From contig NZ_CP066779.1 of assembly GCF_016598535.1 (NCBI RefSeq), positions 3,904,053 through 3,968,052 on the forward strand: a stretch of 64,000 nt of DNA. Direction: 5' to 3'. The DNA comes from Rhodococcus sp. P-2. Its GTDB lineage: Bacteria; Actinomycetota; Actinomycetes; Mycobacteriales; Mycobacteriaceae. Shown one piece after another: positions 46,099 to 57,446 of the stretch. Positions within the stretch are counted from its first letter, which is position 1. Each line of letters begins with the position of its first letter. Both the position numbers and the translations under genes were made by a program. The notes under the pieces were generated by a model. It was not told the origin of the DNA and did no database searches. It was given only the letters and a program-made list of their open reading frames with translations.

Positions 46099-47334
46099 AT
46101 GAGTCGTCAAAGGTGGGGTCTGTCCGTGCGCGGGGGGAACGGTCGAGCGTCGAAGAGCGCGGCGATGATCGCGGTGTCTCTCGGTGCTCTCGTTCTGATG
46201 ACCGCGTGCACGTCGGGCGGCAAGGACGTCAGCACCGAAGGGTCGGCGCCGATCGATTCCAATCCGCTCACCGAACTCATCAAGCCGAAGCTCACCTCGA
46301 CCGCTGCCGACGGCGCTGTCGGATTCTCCCCGGGCGACCCGGTCAAGATCAACGTCGCCGACGGCGCCCTGTCCGACGTGACGATGGTCAATCAGGACGG
46401 CAAGGCAGTTGCCGGCGCGATTGCTGCCGACGGTGCGTCGTGGACGACCACCGAACCTCTCGGCTATAACCGCAAGTACAAGATCGAGGCCCGCGCATTC
46501 GGGTTGGGTGGCGCCAGTACGACGGTCACGTCCTTCACCACCAGCGCACCCGGCAACGTCACCAAGCCGTACGTCTTGCCGAACGAGGGCGACGTGGTCG
46601 GCATCGGTCAGCCTATCGCCGTGCAGTTCGACGAGAACATCCCCGATCGCAAGGCTGCCGAAGCTGCCATCACCGTCACCACGACTCCGGCCGTCGAAGG
46701 TGCGTTCTACTGGGTCAACAATCGTGAGGTCCGTTGGCGTCCGGAGAACTACTGGGCACCGGGCACCAAGGTCGACGTGAGCGTCAACGTGTACGGGCGC
46801 AATCTCGGAAAGGGAGTCTTCGGGCAGGAAGACGCGAAGAGTTCCTTCACCATCGGTGATGCCGTCATCGCCACGGCAGACGACAACACCAAGCAGGTCA
46901 CTTTCCAGGTCAACGGTGAGACCGTCATGACCATGCCCACCTCCATGGGCAAGGACAGCACTCCCACCGACAACGGCGTCTACATCATCGGTGACCGCTT
47001 CGCGAACATGATCATGGACTCGTCCACGTACGGCGTCCCGGTCACCTCCGCTCAGGGCTACAAGACTCCCGTCGACTGGGCGACCCGAATGTCCTACAGC
47101 GGCATCTTCTTCCACTCGGCGCCGTGGTCGGTCGGGCAGCAGGGCTATTCCAACACGAGCCATGGCTGCCTCAACCTGAGCCCGTCCAACGCCAAGTGGG
47201 TCTACGACAACACCAAGCGCGGGGACATCGTCGTCGTCAAGAACACCGTCGGCGGCACGCTCTCCGGCACCGACGGCCTCGGTGACTGGAACATCCCTTG
47301 GAGCGTCTGGAAGACCGGCAACGCGGACGTCTGA
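46099..47334 (+). CDS. L,D-transpeptidase lipoprotein, LdtMt2-like
   Basis: The product is 411 residues. A basic N-terminus and hydrophobic segment end in lipobox LMTAC, so the protein is probably anchored to the outer face of the membrane. Two bacterial Ig-like domains (about 50-240) precede the YkuD catalytic domain, with the motif SHGCLNLS carrying the nucleophile Cys. It forms 3-3 cross-links in peptidoglycan and is a target of carbapenems. The position matches Rv2518c. I chose ATG 46099 with GGAG eight bases upstream; GTG 46081 and ATG 46057 are alternatives. Confidence 0.92.
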   Translation: MSRQRWGLSVRGGNGRASKSAAMIAVSLGALVLMTACTSGGKDVSTEGSAPIDSNPLTELIKPKLTSTAADGAVGFSPGDPVKINVADGALSDVTMVNQDGKAVAGAIAADGASWTTTEPLGYNRKYKIEARAFGLGGASTTVTSFTTSAPGNVTKPYVLPNEGDVVGIGQPIAVQFDENIPDRKAAEAAITVTTTPAVEGAFYWVNNREVRWRPENYWAPGTKVDVSVNVYGRNLGKGVFGQEDAKSSFTIGDAVIATADDNTKQVTFQVNGETVMTMPTSMGKDSTPTDNGVYIIGDRFANMIMDSSTYGVPVTSAQGYKTPVDWATRMSYSGIFFHSAPWSVGQQGYSNTSHGCLNLSPSNAKWVYDNTKRGDIVVVKNTVGGTLSGTDGLGDWNIPWSVWKTGNADV

Positions 47335-47361
47335 TCGCGTCCCTGAAGCACTGAACGCCAG

Positions 47362-47390
47362 AATGCCCCCGACCGTCCGGTTGGGGGTAT
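47362..47390 (+). terminator. Terminator after ldt
   Basis: ATGCCCCCGACC and GGTTGGGGGTAT form a 12-bp stem with two G-T pairs and loop GTCC, 28 bases beyond the ldt stop. A short T-run (TATTT) follows. Confidence 0.75.
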
Positions 47391-47410
47391 TTCTGCATCT
47401 GTATTCCTTT

Positions 47411-47466
47411 TGTGAGCGAAAGTGCCTCTCGGTCTATCTGAGGCGACGGGAGGTACGTTCGCTCGG
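47411..47466. repeat. 56-bp dispersed repeat with inverted ends, copy 1
   Basis: The element starts TGTGAGCGAAAGTGCC and ends GGTACGTTCGCTCGG. GAGCGAAAGTGCCTC and GAGGTACGTTCGCTC form 15-bp imperfect terminal inverted repeats (13/15). It matches the copy at 48938-48993 at 53 of 56 positions in the same orientation. No transposase is present; it resembles a REP- or MITE-like non-coding repeat. Confidence 0.85.
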
Positions 47467-47468
47467 TG

Positions 47469-48431
47469 TCAGCGCCGACCGAAGGCGTCCACTCCGGTCA
47501 TTTCAGCGGACAGTGCCCATAGTCTGCGTGCGTCGTCGCGATCGGTAGCCCAAGGCTTCACGCCGCCGACGCTCATGTCATCCGTCTGCGCAACGTCCGC
47601 GATGTTGCAGTCTTGGAGGTACGCGCCGGCGTGATCGGCGAGTATCGGCGCCGTCGCCGCCCACACCGCTGTAGCGGCGCCCTGGGCGGGAGTCTCGAAT
47701 CCCGGCACGGCGTCGCCATTCGACGTAGTCCATCCGAGTTCGTGTTTCTCCGATGCGGAGAAGTGACGTTGAAGGGGAGTGAGGATGCTCCCGGGATGGA
47801 CGGAGAACGCAGTGATTCCGCGTGAAGCACCGGCGCTCGCCAGCTGTACAGCGAAGAGAGCATTTGCAGTCTTGGCCTGACCGTACGCAAGCTATCGGTC
47901 GTAACCGTTGCGAAAATGTATGTCGTCCCAACGCACCCCCGACAGAAAATGTCCCGCCGACGAGACAGCGACCACGCGAGAACCGTTTGCGGGCATGGCA
48001 GGCACAAGCAGGTTCACCAGTACAAAGTGCCCGAGGTGATTGATCGCGAACTGTGATTCCCAGTCAGACCCGACTCGGATCTCCGGGCAGGCCATGATTC
48101 CCGCATTGCAGACGATGATGTCCGGACTGATCCGGGAATCGAGAATTTCTCGCGCACACGATCTGACACTGCTCGGGTCCGACAGGTCGCACGCTCGCAC
48201 TTCGATACCTGGAAAGTCGGCCACGGCACCCCGTGCCGGTTCTGGTCGGCGGGCAAGCACCAGCACTCGCGCGCCGGCCGACGAAAGCGACCGCGAAATC
48301 TCGAATCCGAGTCCGGAGTATCCGCCAGTGACCAATGCGGTGGTGCCGGTCAGGTCTCGCCCGGCAAGTACGTCGTCGGCGGTGGAGGTTCGGGCGAATC
48401 CGGTGTTGATCTTGCGCTGAATCGAAATCAT
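47469..48431 (-). pseudogene. Short-chain dehydrogenase/reductase interrupted by an amber codon
   Basis: The frame reads as a 320-residue retinol-dehydrogenase-like SDR: LVTGGYSGLGFEISRSL (nucleotide binding), CNAGIMA, and VVAVSSAGHFLSG with the catalytic Ser. At codon 180 (47892-47894) TAG replaces what is usually a Trp codon in GYDRW-LAYGQAKTAN. The catalytic Tyr and Lys (YGQAK) come just after, so the truncated product would be inactive. The frame is otherwise intact to 47469, which suggests a recent single-base change. It is divergent from its MerR regulator across a shared operator. Confidence 0.85.
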
Positions 48432-48447
48432 GGCAGCACCGTAAAAT

Positions 48448-48463
48448 CTGGAGTGCACTCCAG
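48448..48463. promoter_or_regulatory. MerR-type operator within 19-bp promoter spacer
   Basis: CTGGAGTGCACTCCAG is a perfect palindrome. On the minus strand it lies between TTGACC and TACGGT with a 19-bp spacer, the stretched spacing expected for MerR-activated promoters. It drives the SDR gene and lies 22 bases before the MerR start on the other strand. Confidence 0.82.
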
Positions 48464-48485
48464 GTCAAGGAAAGGTCGTCAGGCA

Positions 48486-48896
48486 ATGCGTGAACTGTCA
48501 ATCGGTGAGGTCGCTGTCGAGACCGGAATCAGCATCGATTCCCTTCGATACTTCGAACACGAGGAACTGTTCGTTCACGAGGTTGCACGCTCGGCAGGTG
48601 GGCGTCGGGTCTACTCCGAAAGCGATGTCACTTGGTTGAAGCAGTGCAATCGCTTCCGAGACTCGGGTATGCCGATCGCCACGATCCGTGAATTCGCCGC
48701 ACTCGTCAGGTCTGGTCCGGGAAACGAGAAGGAACGGCTTTCACTTCTACAACAGCATGAGGTGTTGATTCGATCCAGGATTTCTGCGATGCAGGACAAC
48801 CTTGCCGTCATCCACGGCGAGGTTTCGGCATACGAGCGACACGTGAGGGACGGGACCGTAGTGGGCGTCTGGGAGCCCGGCCCGCGGCCCGAGTGA
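48486..48896 (+). CDS. MerR family transcriptional regulator
   Basis: The product is 136 residues. The N-terminal winged helix (LSIGEVAVETGISIDSLRYF, then GGRRVYSESDVTWLKQCNRF) is typical. The C-terminal coiled coil runs through RLSLLQQHEVLIRSRISAMQ. There are no metal-binding Cys in the coil end, so it belongs to the non-metal group that often controls oxidoreductases. ATG 48486 is used. It is divergent from an SDR gene and shares its operator. Confidence 0.9.
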   Translation: MRELSIGEVAVETGISIDSLRYFEHEELFVHEVARSAGGRRVYSESDVTWLKQCNRFRDSGMPIATIREFAALVRSGPGNEKERLSLLQQHEVLIRSRISAMQDNLAVIHGEVSAYERHVRDGTVVGVWEPGPRPE

Positions 48897-48937
48897 TCGA
48901 CGGCTGGGCCATTTGTCGCGATCTCCAGTTACCCCGA

Positions 48938-48993
48938 TGTGAGCGAAAGTGGCTTTCGGTCTATCTGAGGCGACGAGAGGTACGTTCGCTCGG
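48938..48993. repeat. 56-bp dispersed repeat with inverted ends, copy 2
   Basis: The element starts TGTGAGCGAAAGTGGC and ends GGTACGTTCGCTCGG. It differs from copy 1 (47411-47466) at three positions. The two copies bracket the SDR/MerR pair. The rest of 48897-49090 is G-rich and holds no gene that I can support. Confidence 0.85.
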
Positions 48994-49090
48994 ATAGGGG
49001 TGGGGTGGGCGGCGCGGATAGGGATCGGGGTGGGTGGGGGTGTAGACGACCAGACGTGCAGGGGCATTCGGGCTGGCTCACAAACCAAAA

Positions 49091-49128
49091 GAACCCCCGA
49101 GAATGTCTTTCAACATTCTCGGGGGTTC
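49091..49128. terminator. Terminator next to tRNA-His
   Basis: GAACCCCCGAGAATGT and ACATTCTCGGGGGTTC form a perfect 16-bp stem with loop CTTTCA, starting six bases beyond the 3' end of tRNA-His on the minus strand. Confidence 0.9.
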
Positions 49129-49134
49129 CGCTTG

Positions 49135-49208
49135 GGTGAGCGACGGGACTCGAACCCGCGACAGCCAGGATCACAACCTGGTGCTCTACCAACTGAACTA
49201 CGCCCACC
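49135..49208 (-). tRNA. tRNA-His (anticodon GUG)
   Basis: The minus strand reads GGTGGGCGTAGTTCAGTTGG onward. The anticodon loop TTGTGAT holds GTG. The extra 5' G (49208) pairs with the C discriminator (49135), as expected for tRNA-His. The T arm contains GGGTTCGAGTCCC; CCA is not encoded. Confidence 0.95.
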
Positions 49209-49291
49209 ATTGCCTCGGCCACCGGTTTGACCCGGCTGCTTTGACGAAAGAGATACTAGCGCGAAAGTCGGTCAGGAAGCCAATCGGCAGG

Positions 49292-49891
49292 TCAGGCGGG
49301 ACCCAAGCCCTCTACGACGGCTGCGATCTCCGCGCTCGACGGTCCGGGCGCCGCGACGAATGCGGTGCCGCGGTAGTACTTGAGTTCGCGGATGGATTCC
49401 TTGATGTCGGCGAGCGCTCGGTGGGCGAGACCTTTTTCGGGCTGGCCGAAGTAGATCCGCGGGTACCAGCGGCGCGAAAGTTCCTTGATGGAGCTCACGT
49501 CGATCATCCGGTAGTGCAGGTAGGTGTCCAGTGCCGTCATGTCGCGTGAGATGAATCCGCGGTCGGTGGCGATGGAGTTGCCTGCCAGGGGCGCCGTACC
49601 GGCGACGGGAACGTGCTTGCGGATGTACGCGAGCACTTCTTTCTCCGCCTCGGCGAGGGTGACCGTCGACTTCCGGACCTCTTCGGTCAGTCCCGACTTC
49701 GCGTGCATCTTCTTCACGACGTCGGGCATTGCCGCCAGAGCGTCGTCGTCGGCGTGGATGACGATGTCCACACCTTCGCCCAAGATGTTCAAGTCGCTGT
49801 CGGTCACCAGAGCCGCAATCTCGATGAGTTTGTCCGACTCGAGTCGCAGCCCGGTCATTTCACAATCGATCCATACCAATTTGTCCTGCAC
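49292..49891 (-). CDS. orn: Oligoribonuclease
   Basis: The product is 199 residues of the DEDDh exonuclease family. [11 protein letters not shown] holds the first Asp-Glu, [20 protein letters not shown] the middle Asp, and [15 protein letters not shown] the His and last Asp. It degrades 2-5 nt RNAs and pGpG. I chose GTG 49891 ([12 protein letters not shown]), the same start as Rv2511. The TACTGT seven bases upstream suggests a leaderless transcript. It is divergent from a DUF853 ATPase. Confidence 0.95.
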   Translation of the reverse strand: MQDKLVWIDCEMTGLRLESDKLIEIAALVTDSDLNILGEGVDIVIHADDDALAAMPDVVKKMHAKSGLTEEVRKSTVTLAEAEKEVLAYIRKHVPVAGTAPLAGNSIATDRGFISRDMTALDTYLHYRMIDVSSIKELSRRWYPRIYFGQPEKGLAHRALADIKESIRELKYYRGTAFVAAPGPSSAEIAAVVEGLGPA

Positions 49892-50012
49892 CAGGAACAC
49901 AGTAGTGCGCGCGGCCGCGGGATAAGGTCTGCGGTGGAAACTCGGGTGCGTGCAGGACGGTGCTCGGGTGATGACAAGATCTTCGCCGCACTGCAACGAG
50001 GAGGGCTTTTCG

Positions 50013-51752
50013 ATGACCGTGGATCCGAAGGACGGAGCCGCGCCGCTGACGCCGGCGGAGAAGGCGAAAGCTGCAAAGGCCGCCGCTGCCGAAGCCGCTC
50101 GGATTGCAGCTGAAGCCGCCGCAGCAGCCGAGGAAGCGGAGAAGGAAGCGGCTGCCGCTGAAGCCGAAGCATCTGCAGGTGCTACCCCCGCCGCCCCGGC
50201 GCCGTCCGGTGCTGCAGCTGAAATCGCGGCGGGCTACTCATCCGAAGGTCGAGCACTCGAGCTGGGCTCGGTGGTGATCGACGGAGTGGCAGATCCCACC
50301 GCGCGGGTGCGGATTCCGTTGGCGACGATCAACCGTCACGGCCTGATCGCCGGTGCGACGGGTACCGGCAAGACCAAGACGTTGCAGGGCATCGCCGAGC
50401 AGCTGTCTGCCGCGGGTGTGCCAGTGGTGATGGCCGACGTCAAGGGCGATCTCTCGGGTCTGTCGAAGGCAGGGGAGCCGAGCGAGAAGATGAAGGCTCG
50501 CGCAGTCGAGACGGGTGACGATTCGTGGACTCCCGCGGGGATGCCCGTGGAGTTCTTGTCGTTGGGTACTGACGGAATCGGTATCCCGGTGCGCGCGACG
50601 ATCACCAGTTTCGGGCCGATCCTGCTCAGCAAAGTGTTGGGCCTCAACGAGACACAGGAATCGACTCTAGGGCTGATCTTCCACTGGGCCGACACTCAGG
50701 GCCTCGCTCTGCTGGACCTCAAGGATCTGCGTTCGGTCATCGCCCACCTGACGAGCGCTGAGGGCAAGGCGGATCTGAAAGGTATCGGTGGAGTTTCCTC
50801 GGCAACCGCCGGAGTGATTCTGCGCGCCTTGGTCAACCTCGAAGCCGACGGCGGTGACACCTTCTTCGGCGAACCGGAACTCGAGACCGAGGACCTGTTG
50901 CGTGTCGTCGGCGGTGCCGGCGTGATTACGCTGTTCGAACTCGGCGCTCAGGCGGCACGCCCGGCGATGTTCTCCACCTTCCTGATGTGGGTGCTCGCGG
51001 ACCTGTTCCAGACGCTGCCGGAGGAGGGAGATCTGGACAAGCCGAAGCTCGTGTTCATCTTCGACGAGGCGCACCTTCTGTTCGCGGACGCGTCGAAGGC
51101 CTTCCTTCAGCAGGTGGAACAGACGGTCAAGCTGATTCGTTCCAAGGGCGTCGGCGTTTTCTTCTGCACGCAGCTTCCGACCGACATTCCCAATTCGGTT
51201 CTGTCGCAGCTGGGCGCGCGGGTTCAGCACGCCTTGCGTGCCTTCACGCCCGACGATCAGAAGGCACTCAACAAGACCGTCCGCACGTATCCGAAGACCG
51301 AACACTACGACCTGGAAAAGGCACTGACTTCACTCGGTATCGGTGAAGCGATCGTGACCGTGCTGTCGGAAAAGGGCGCGCCGACGCCGGTGGCCTGGAC
51401 CAAGATTCGGCCTCCCAGGTCGCTGATGGACACCATCGGCAACGACGCGATCAAGGCGGCCGCGTCGTCGAGCCCGCTGAATCAGAAATACGGCCAGACC
51501 ATCGACCGCGAGTCGGCATACGAGAAGTTGACGGCGAAGGTTGCCGGTGCTCCGACGGCGGATCAGTCCCTCGATCTTCCGTCGCTTCCGGATCTGCCGC
51601 CACCGCCGCCGGCCGAACCGGAGGGCCCCAACATCGCCGAGCAGATCTTGGGTAACTCCGCCGTCAAGAGTTTCCTGCGATCCGCGGCTTCGGCTGCGGG
51701 ACGGGAGATTTCGCGAAACATCTTCGGCACCGGTAGTCGCCGCAAGCGCTGA
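50013..51752 (+). CDS. HerA-like ATPase (DUF853)
   Basis: The product is 579 residues. An Ala/Glu-rich coiled N-terminus (about 10-70) precedes the P-loop domain: Walker [15 protein letters not shown] and Walker [17 protein letters not shown], with [18 protein letters not shown] further on. DUF853 proteins are HerA/FtsK-class ATPases of unknown process. The ATG at 50013 follows GAGGAGGG; the longer frame upstream overlaps the orn promoter. It matches Rv2510c. The C-terminus is Pro-rich and ends basic ([12 protein letters not shown]). Confidence 0.85.
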   Translation: MTVDPKDGAAPLTPAEKAKAAKAAAAEAARIAAEAAAAAEEAEKEAAAAEAEASAGATPAAPAPSGAAAEIAAGYSSEGRALELGSVVIDGVADPTARVRIPLATINRHGLIAGATGTGKTKTLQGIAEQLSAAGVPVVMADVKGDLSGLSKAGEPSEKMKARAVETGDDSWTPAGMPVEFLSLGTDGIGIPVRATITSFGPILLSKVLGLNETQESTLGLIFHWADTQGLALLDLKDLRSVIAHLTSAEGKADLKGIGGVSSATAGVILRALVNLEADGGDTFFGEPELETEDLLRVVGGAGVITLFELGAQAARPAMFSTFLMWVLADLFQTLPEEGDLDKPKLVFIFDEAHLLFADASKAFLQQVEQTVKLIRSKGVGVFFCTQLPTDIPNSVLSQLGARVQHALRAFTPDDQKALNKTVRTYPKTEHYDLEKALTSLGIGEAIVTVLSEKGAPTPVAWTKIRPPRSLMDTIGNDAIKAAASSSPLNQKYGQTIDRESAYEKLTAKVAGAPTADQSLDLPSLPDLPPPPPAEPEGPNIAEQILGNSAVKSFLRSAASAAGREISRNIFGTGSRRKR

Positions 51753-51761
51753 CGCTTGGGC

Positions 51762-51792
51762 GCCCGCGAGGTCAGATGCCGACCTCGCGGGC
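51762..51792. terminator. Hairpin at convergent DUF853 and lysA ends
   Basis: GCCCGCGAGGTC and GACCTCGCGGGC form a 12-bp stem around a 7-base loop, and the element overlaps the lysA stop codon. No T-run; probably a bidirectional terminator. Confidence 0.7.
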
Positions 51793-53115
51793 CAGGAGGT
51801 CGTTGATCGATTCGCGCCTGATCAATGGCCGCGCAATCCCGCCGAGCACAGCGACGACCGGTGGCCGGCCGACGCTGTTGTAGGTGGAGGCCATGCTGTG
51901 GTGATAGGCACCCGTGCACGGCACCGCCAACAGGTCCCCTTCGTGCAAGTCGGCGGGAAGGCTTGCACCGACGGCGATTTCGTCGCCCGATTCGCAATGG
52001 CGGCCGGCGACCGTGACTTCCTGGAGCGGCGCAGTCGAATGTCGATTCACCAGTTCGACGTCGTAGTGGCTGTCGTACAACGACACCCGAGGGTTGTCGC
52101 TCATCCCACCGTCGACGGACACGAAGGTTCGCCCGCCGCTGATCGTCTTGATGTTCTGTACGCGATAGAGCGTGACTCCGGCCCGCGCAGCGATCGCTCG
52201 GCCGGGTTCGAGAACGATTTCTGGTCGAGGGAAGCGGTTTCGGGTGCACGCGTCGTCGAGAGTTTCGTCGATGACGTGGGCAAGGCGGGTCAGATCCAGT
52301 TGGGCGTCTCCCGGTACGTACGCGATCCCGTGGCCACCGCCGAGATCGAGTTCGGTGAGGATGATTCGATGCGTGCGTCGTATGTCGTCCATCTGCGCGA
52401 TCATCGTCTCGATCGCGGGGCGGAAGAGTTCGGGATCGGTGATCTGGGAGCCGAGATGACAATGCAGGCCGATGAGTTGCAGGTGCGTCGCGTTGGCGAC
52501 GACGGATACCGTACGTTCCAGTTCTTCGGAAAATGCCGGTAGTCCGAACTTTTGGTCGAGTACTCCGGTCGACACTGCCTTGTGCCCGCGAATATCGATG
52601 CCGGGTGTGACTCTGATCAACACCTTCTGCCGGTGGGTACACACCGACGCGAGCCGTACCGCTTCGCTGGGGGAGTCGAGGACGATCCGGCCGACGCCCG
52701 CGTTGACCGCCGCCCTCAGTTCGGAAACCGATTTGGCATTGCCGTGCAGAATGATTCGTTTCGGGTCCACGCCGGCGGCAAGCGCGATGGCGAGTTCACC
52801 GGCGGAACAGACATCCACCCCGAGTCCCTCGTCGGAGACCCAGGTAGCCATCGCTCGAATCATCAGTGCCTTGCCGGCATACACGATCTCCGAGTCGGGG
52901 AAGATCTCTCGATACGTGCGGCAGCGGTGCCGCACGTCCGCCTCGTCGACGACGTACGTCGGTGTGCCGTACTGGTCCGCGATCTCTTCGAGGGAGACGT
53001 CGCCGATGCAGACACGCCCGCTGTGGTCGTGGCGAGTACTGATGGGCCACAACGCAGGATCCATACGCGGTGTCATTGCGCCGCGTAGGGAGGGGAAGAT
53101 TTCGAGTAGCGTCAC
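51772..53115 (-). CDS. lysA: Diaminopimelate decarboxylase (LysA family)
   Basis: The product is 447 residues of PLP fold type III. PLP Lys is in VYAGKALMIRAM, the glycine-rich phosphate loop region in LDLGGGHGIAYV, the second-subunit Cys in RHCESGDEIA, and Tyr near GAYHHSMASTYN. It decarboxylates meso-diaminopimelate to lysine. It stands alone here, not next to argS or thrA, so it may be a second LysA-like copy with a related substrate. The GTG at 53115 follows AGGAG, and a strong leader hairpin lies just upstream. Confidence 0.85.
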   Translation of the reverse strand: MTLLEIFPSLRGAMTPRMDPALWPISTRHDHSGRVCIGDVSLEEIADQYGTPTYVVDEADVRHRCRTYREIFPDSEIVYAGKALMIRAMATWVSDEGLGVDVCSAGELAIALAAGVDPKRIILHGNAKSVSELRAAVNAGVGRIVLDSPSEAVRLASVCTHRQKVLIRVTPGIDIRGHKAVSTGVLDQKFGLPAFSEELERTVSVVANATHLQLIGLHCHLGSQITDPELFRPAIETMIAQMDDIRRTHRIILTELDLGGGHGIAYVPGDAQLDLTRLAHVIDETLDDACTRNRFPRPEIVLEPGRAIAARAGVTLYRVQNIKTISGGRTFVSVDGGMSDNPRVSLYDSHYDVELVNRHSTAPLQEVTVAGRHCESGDEIAVGASLPADLHEGDLLAVPCTGAYHHSMASTYNSVGRPPVVAVLGGIARPLIRRESINDLLAREVGI

Positions 53116-53124
53116 GTCGATCTC

Positions 53125-53160
53125 CTGAAGGTGACCCGCCGTGTTGCGGGCTACCTTCAG
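53125..53160 (-). promoter_or_regulatory. Leader hairpin at lysA ribosome-binding site
   Basis: On the minus strand CTGAAGGT (53160-53153) pairs with ACCTTCAG (53132-53125), and inside it CCCGC pairs with GCGGG across a 6-base loop. The AGGAG ribosome-binding site begins at the last bases of the stem, about ten bases before the GTG. Folding could limit translation of lysA, or the stem may be an attenuator part. Confidence 0.6.
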
Positions 53161-53267
53161 ATCTACTCCCGAAGATCACCCGTGGTGCGGTTCTTGACGC
53201 TTACTTGACGCGCCGCCGAACGAGGTTGACGCGGCCCTGACGTCCTCGACTTACTGTGCCTGTCGAC

Positions 53268-53828
53268 TCACTGTGCTCGCCGCCGCTTCCATCCGAACCA
53301 ACCGAGCACCGCGAGCAATGCCACCGCGGCGACTCCGCCGATGACCGCCGATCTGTCGGCGGACACACCAACGGACGGAGTTCCGCCGGCTCTCGGGGCG
53401 TAACCGTCGCCGTACACCGACTCGACCGCCGCTTGGACGTCGAAGTCGGTCCCGGTGTAAGGCTCGCAGCCGAACCCCTCGTGCTCGGCGTCGACGTCGT
53501 ACGGCGCCGAAACGAACATCAGCCGCTCGGTACCGAGCACGTAGCTTGTGCCACAACCGTTCCCGTTCGCGAGTGTCCCCACCGACGTCACCGATGCCAG
53601 ATCGCCTTTGTAGACCCGGCTGACGTCGAACAGGTAGGTGTCCTCGAACCCGTCCGAAGTTTTCTCCGTCGGGGTTCCGAGGAAAACAGTGCTGGATACG
53701 CTCACGGCTTCTTCCGGGGACGCAAAAGAAGCGCACGAGCACGCATTCGCTGCGGTAGGCAGCAGTAAGGGCAACCCTCCGGCCAAAAGAAGGATTGCCC
53801 CGACTGCCAGTGTTCGTCGCATCGCCAT
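53268..53828 (-). CDS. Secreted membrane-anchored CSC (TIMP/netrin-like) protein
   Basis: The product is 186 residues. A signal peptide (about 1-29, MAMRRTLAVGAILLLAGGLP) ends at ANA before CSCASF, so the mature chain starts with a CxC as in the TIMP/netrin-like OB fold. Two further Cys (NGCGTS and GFGCEPYTG) could form disulfides. A C-terminal helix (VIGGVAAVALLAVLGWFGW) with KRRR anchors it. Probably an extracytoplasmic protein of unknown binding partner. Starts at 53828 or 53822 are both possible. Confidence 0.75.
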   Translation of the reverse strand: MAMRRTLAVGAILLLAGGLPLLLPTAANACSCASFASPEEAVSVSSTVFLGTPTEKTSDGFEDTYLFDVSRVYKGDLASVTSVGTLANGNGCGTSYVLGTERLMFVSAPYDVDAEHEGFGCEPYTGTDFDVQAAVESVYGDGYAPRAGGTPSVGVSADRSAVIGGVAAVALLAVLGWFGWKRRRAQ

Positions 53829-53877
53829 TAACCGACTTTACGGTCTGCTATGGCCTGCTCTGAGAAGTTTGCGTGAA

Positions 53878-54681
53878 TCAGCCGCCGAGCTTCTTGTAGA
53901 ACGTGCCCACGATGGGCGCAACGACGGAGCGCGGGCTGTAACCACCCGCGACTGACATCGCCTTGCTCAAGATGCCTGGTACGACGCGCATCTTGTTCTC
54001 GGCCAGGCCGTCGAGCGAGACCTTGGCGGTGTACTCGCTCGAGATCCAGAAGAAGTCCGGAACGAGTTTGTCGACGATCGACGCTTCGGCCGGGTCCGGA
54101 GTTTCGGTGCGTACAGGGCCTGGGGCGAGCAGGGTGACGTTCACTCCGGTGCCCTTGAGTTCACCGCGCAACGATTCCGCGAAGGTGTTCACGAACGCTT
54201 TCGTGGCGGCGTACGTCGCGTTGTTGGGGATCGGCATATTGCCGGCCGCGGACCCGACCATCAGGATGGCTCCGGACTTGCGTGCGAGCATGCCCGGAAG
54301 CACGGCCAGCGTGAGGTCGTGCACTGCAACGGCGTTGAGCTCGACCTGGTCGCGCTCGTATGCCGGGTCCAGCTCGGCGATCGGCCCGAAGGTGGCGATA
54401 CCGGCGTTGTTGCACAGGATGCTGATGTCGCGGCCACCGAGCTCCTCGACGAGAACGGCACGCGCCGCGCTGTCGGAGAGGTCCGATGCACGGACCTCCA
54501 CCTCGACGCCGTGCGCGGCGCGAAGCTTCTCGGCGAGGATCTCCATGACCTCGCCGCGACGGGCGACGAGAATCAGGGAGTGTCCGCGTGATGCCAGATC
54601 AGCGGCCAGTGCCTCTCCGATGCCGGAGGAGGCGCCGGTCACGACGGCGCGGGCTGTGGTTGTGGGTGTCGGCAGGCTCAC
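53878..54681 (-). CDS. cmrA: Mycolate reductase, SDR family (CmrA/Rv2509-like)
   Basis: The product is 267 residues. TGASSGIGEALA (NADPH binding), CNNAGIA, ILMVGSAAGNM with catalytic Ser, and YAATKAF with Tyr and Lys are complete. Position between the lysA-orn-DUF853 block and the Atg22-like gene fits Rv2509, whose corynebacterial orthologue CmrA reduces the beta-keto mycolate intermediate. That role is inferred here. GTG 54681 is the start. Confidence 0.78.
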   Translation of the reverse strand: MSLPTPTTTARAVVTGASSGIGEALAADLASRGHSLILVARRGEVMEILAEKLRAAHGVEVEVRASDLSDSAARAVLVEELGGRDISILCNNAGIATFGPIAELDPAYERDQVELNAVAVHDLTLAVLPGMLARKSGAILMVGSAAGNMPIPNNATYAATKAFVNTFAESLRGELKGTGVNVTLLAPGPVRTETPDPAEASIVDKLVPDFFWISSEYTAKVSLDGLAENKMRVVPGILSKAMSVAGGYSPRSVVAPIVGTFYKKLGG

Positions 54682-54700
54682 GATCAGTCAGCGTAGCCGG

Positions 54701-57318
<2,618 letters not shown>

Positions 57319-57335
57319 GGAAAAAGTATTTATGC

Positions 57336-57380
57336 ACTCAGGTGCGTATGCAACTAAGTGCGTACTAACTCGGGTGCATA
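57336..57380. promoter_or_regulatory. Three repeats of a GTGCGTA-type site upstream of padR
   Basis: ACTCAGGTGCGTATG (57336), ACTAAGTGCGTACT (57353) and ACTCGGGTGCATA (57368) are direct repeats spaced 15-17 bp. They begin 17 bases upstream of the PadR start in the region shared with the divergent transporter. A likely PadR operator. Confidence 0.6.
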
Positions 57381-57446
57381 GAACGTCCTGTATGTCGATC
57401 TCGGAGAGAGGCGCCGAGTCGCCCGCGCGCAGTTAGGCTTCGCCGT

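Noticed and set aside
48453..48485. Upstream GTG extensions of both the MerR and SDR genes.
   Set aside because: They would translate through the MerR operator and promoter at 48448-48463.
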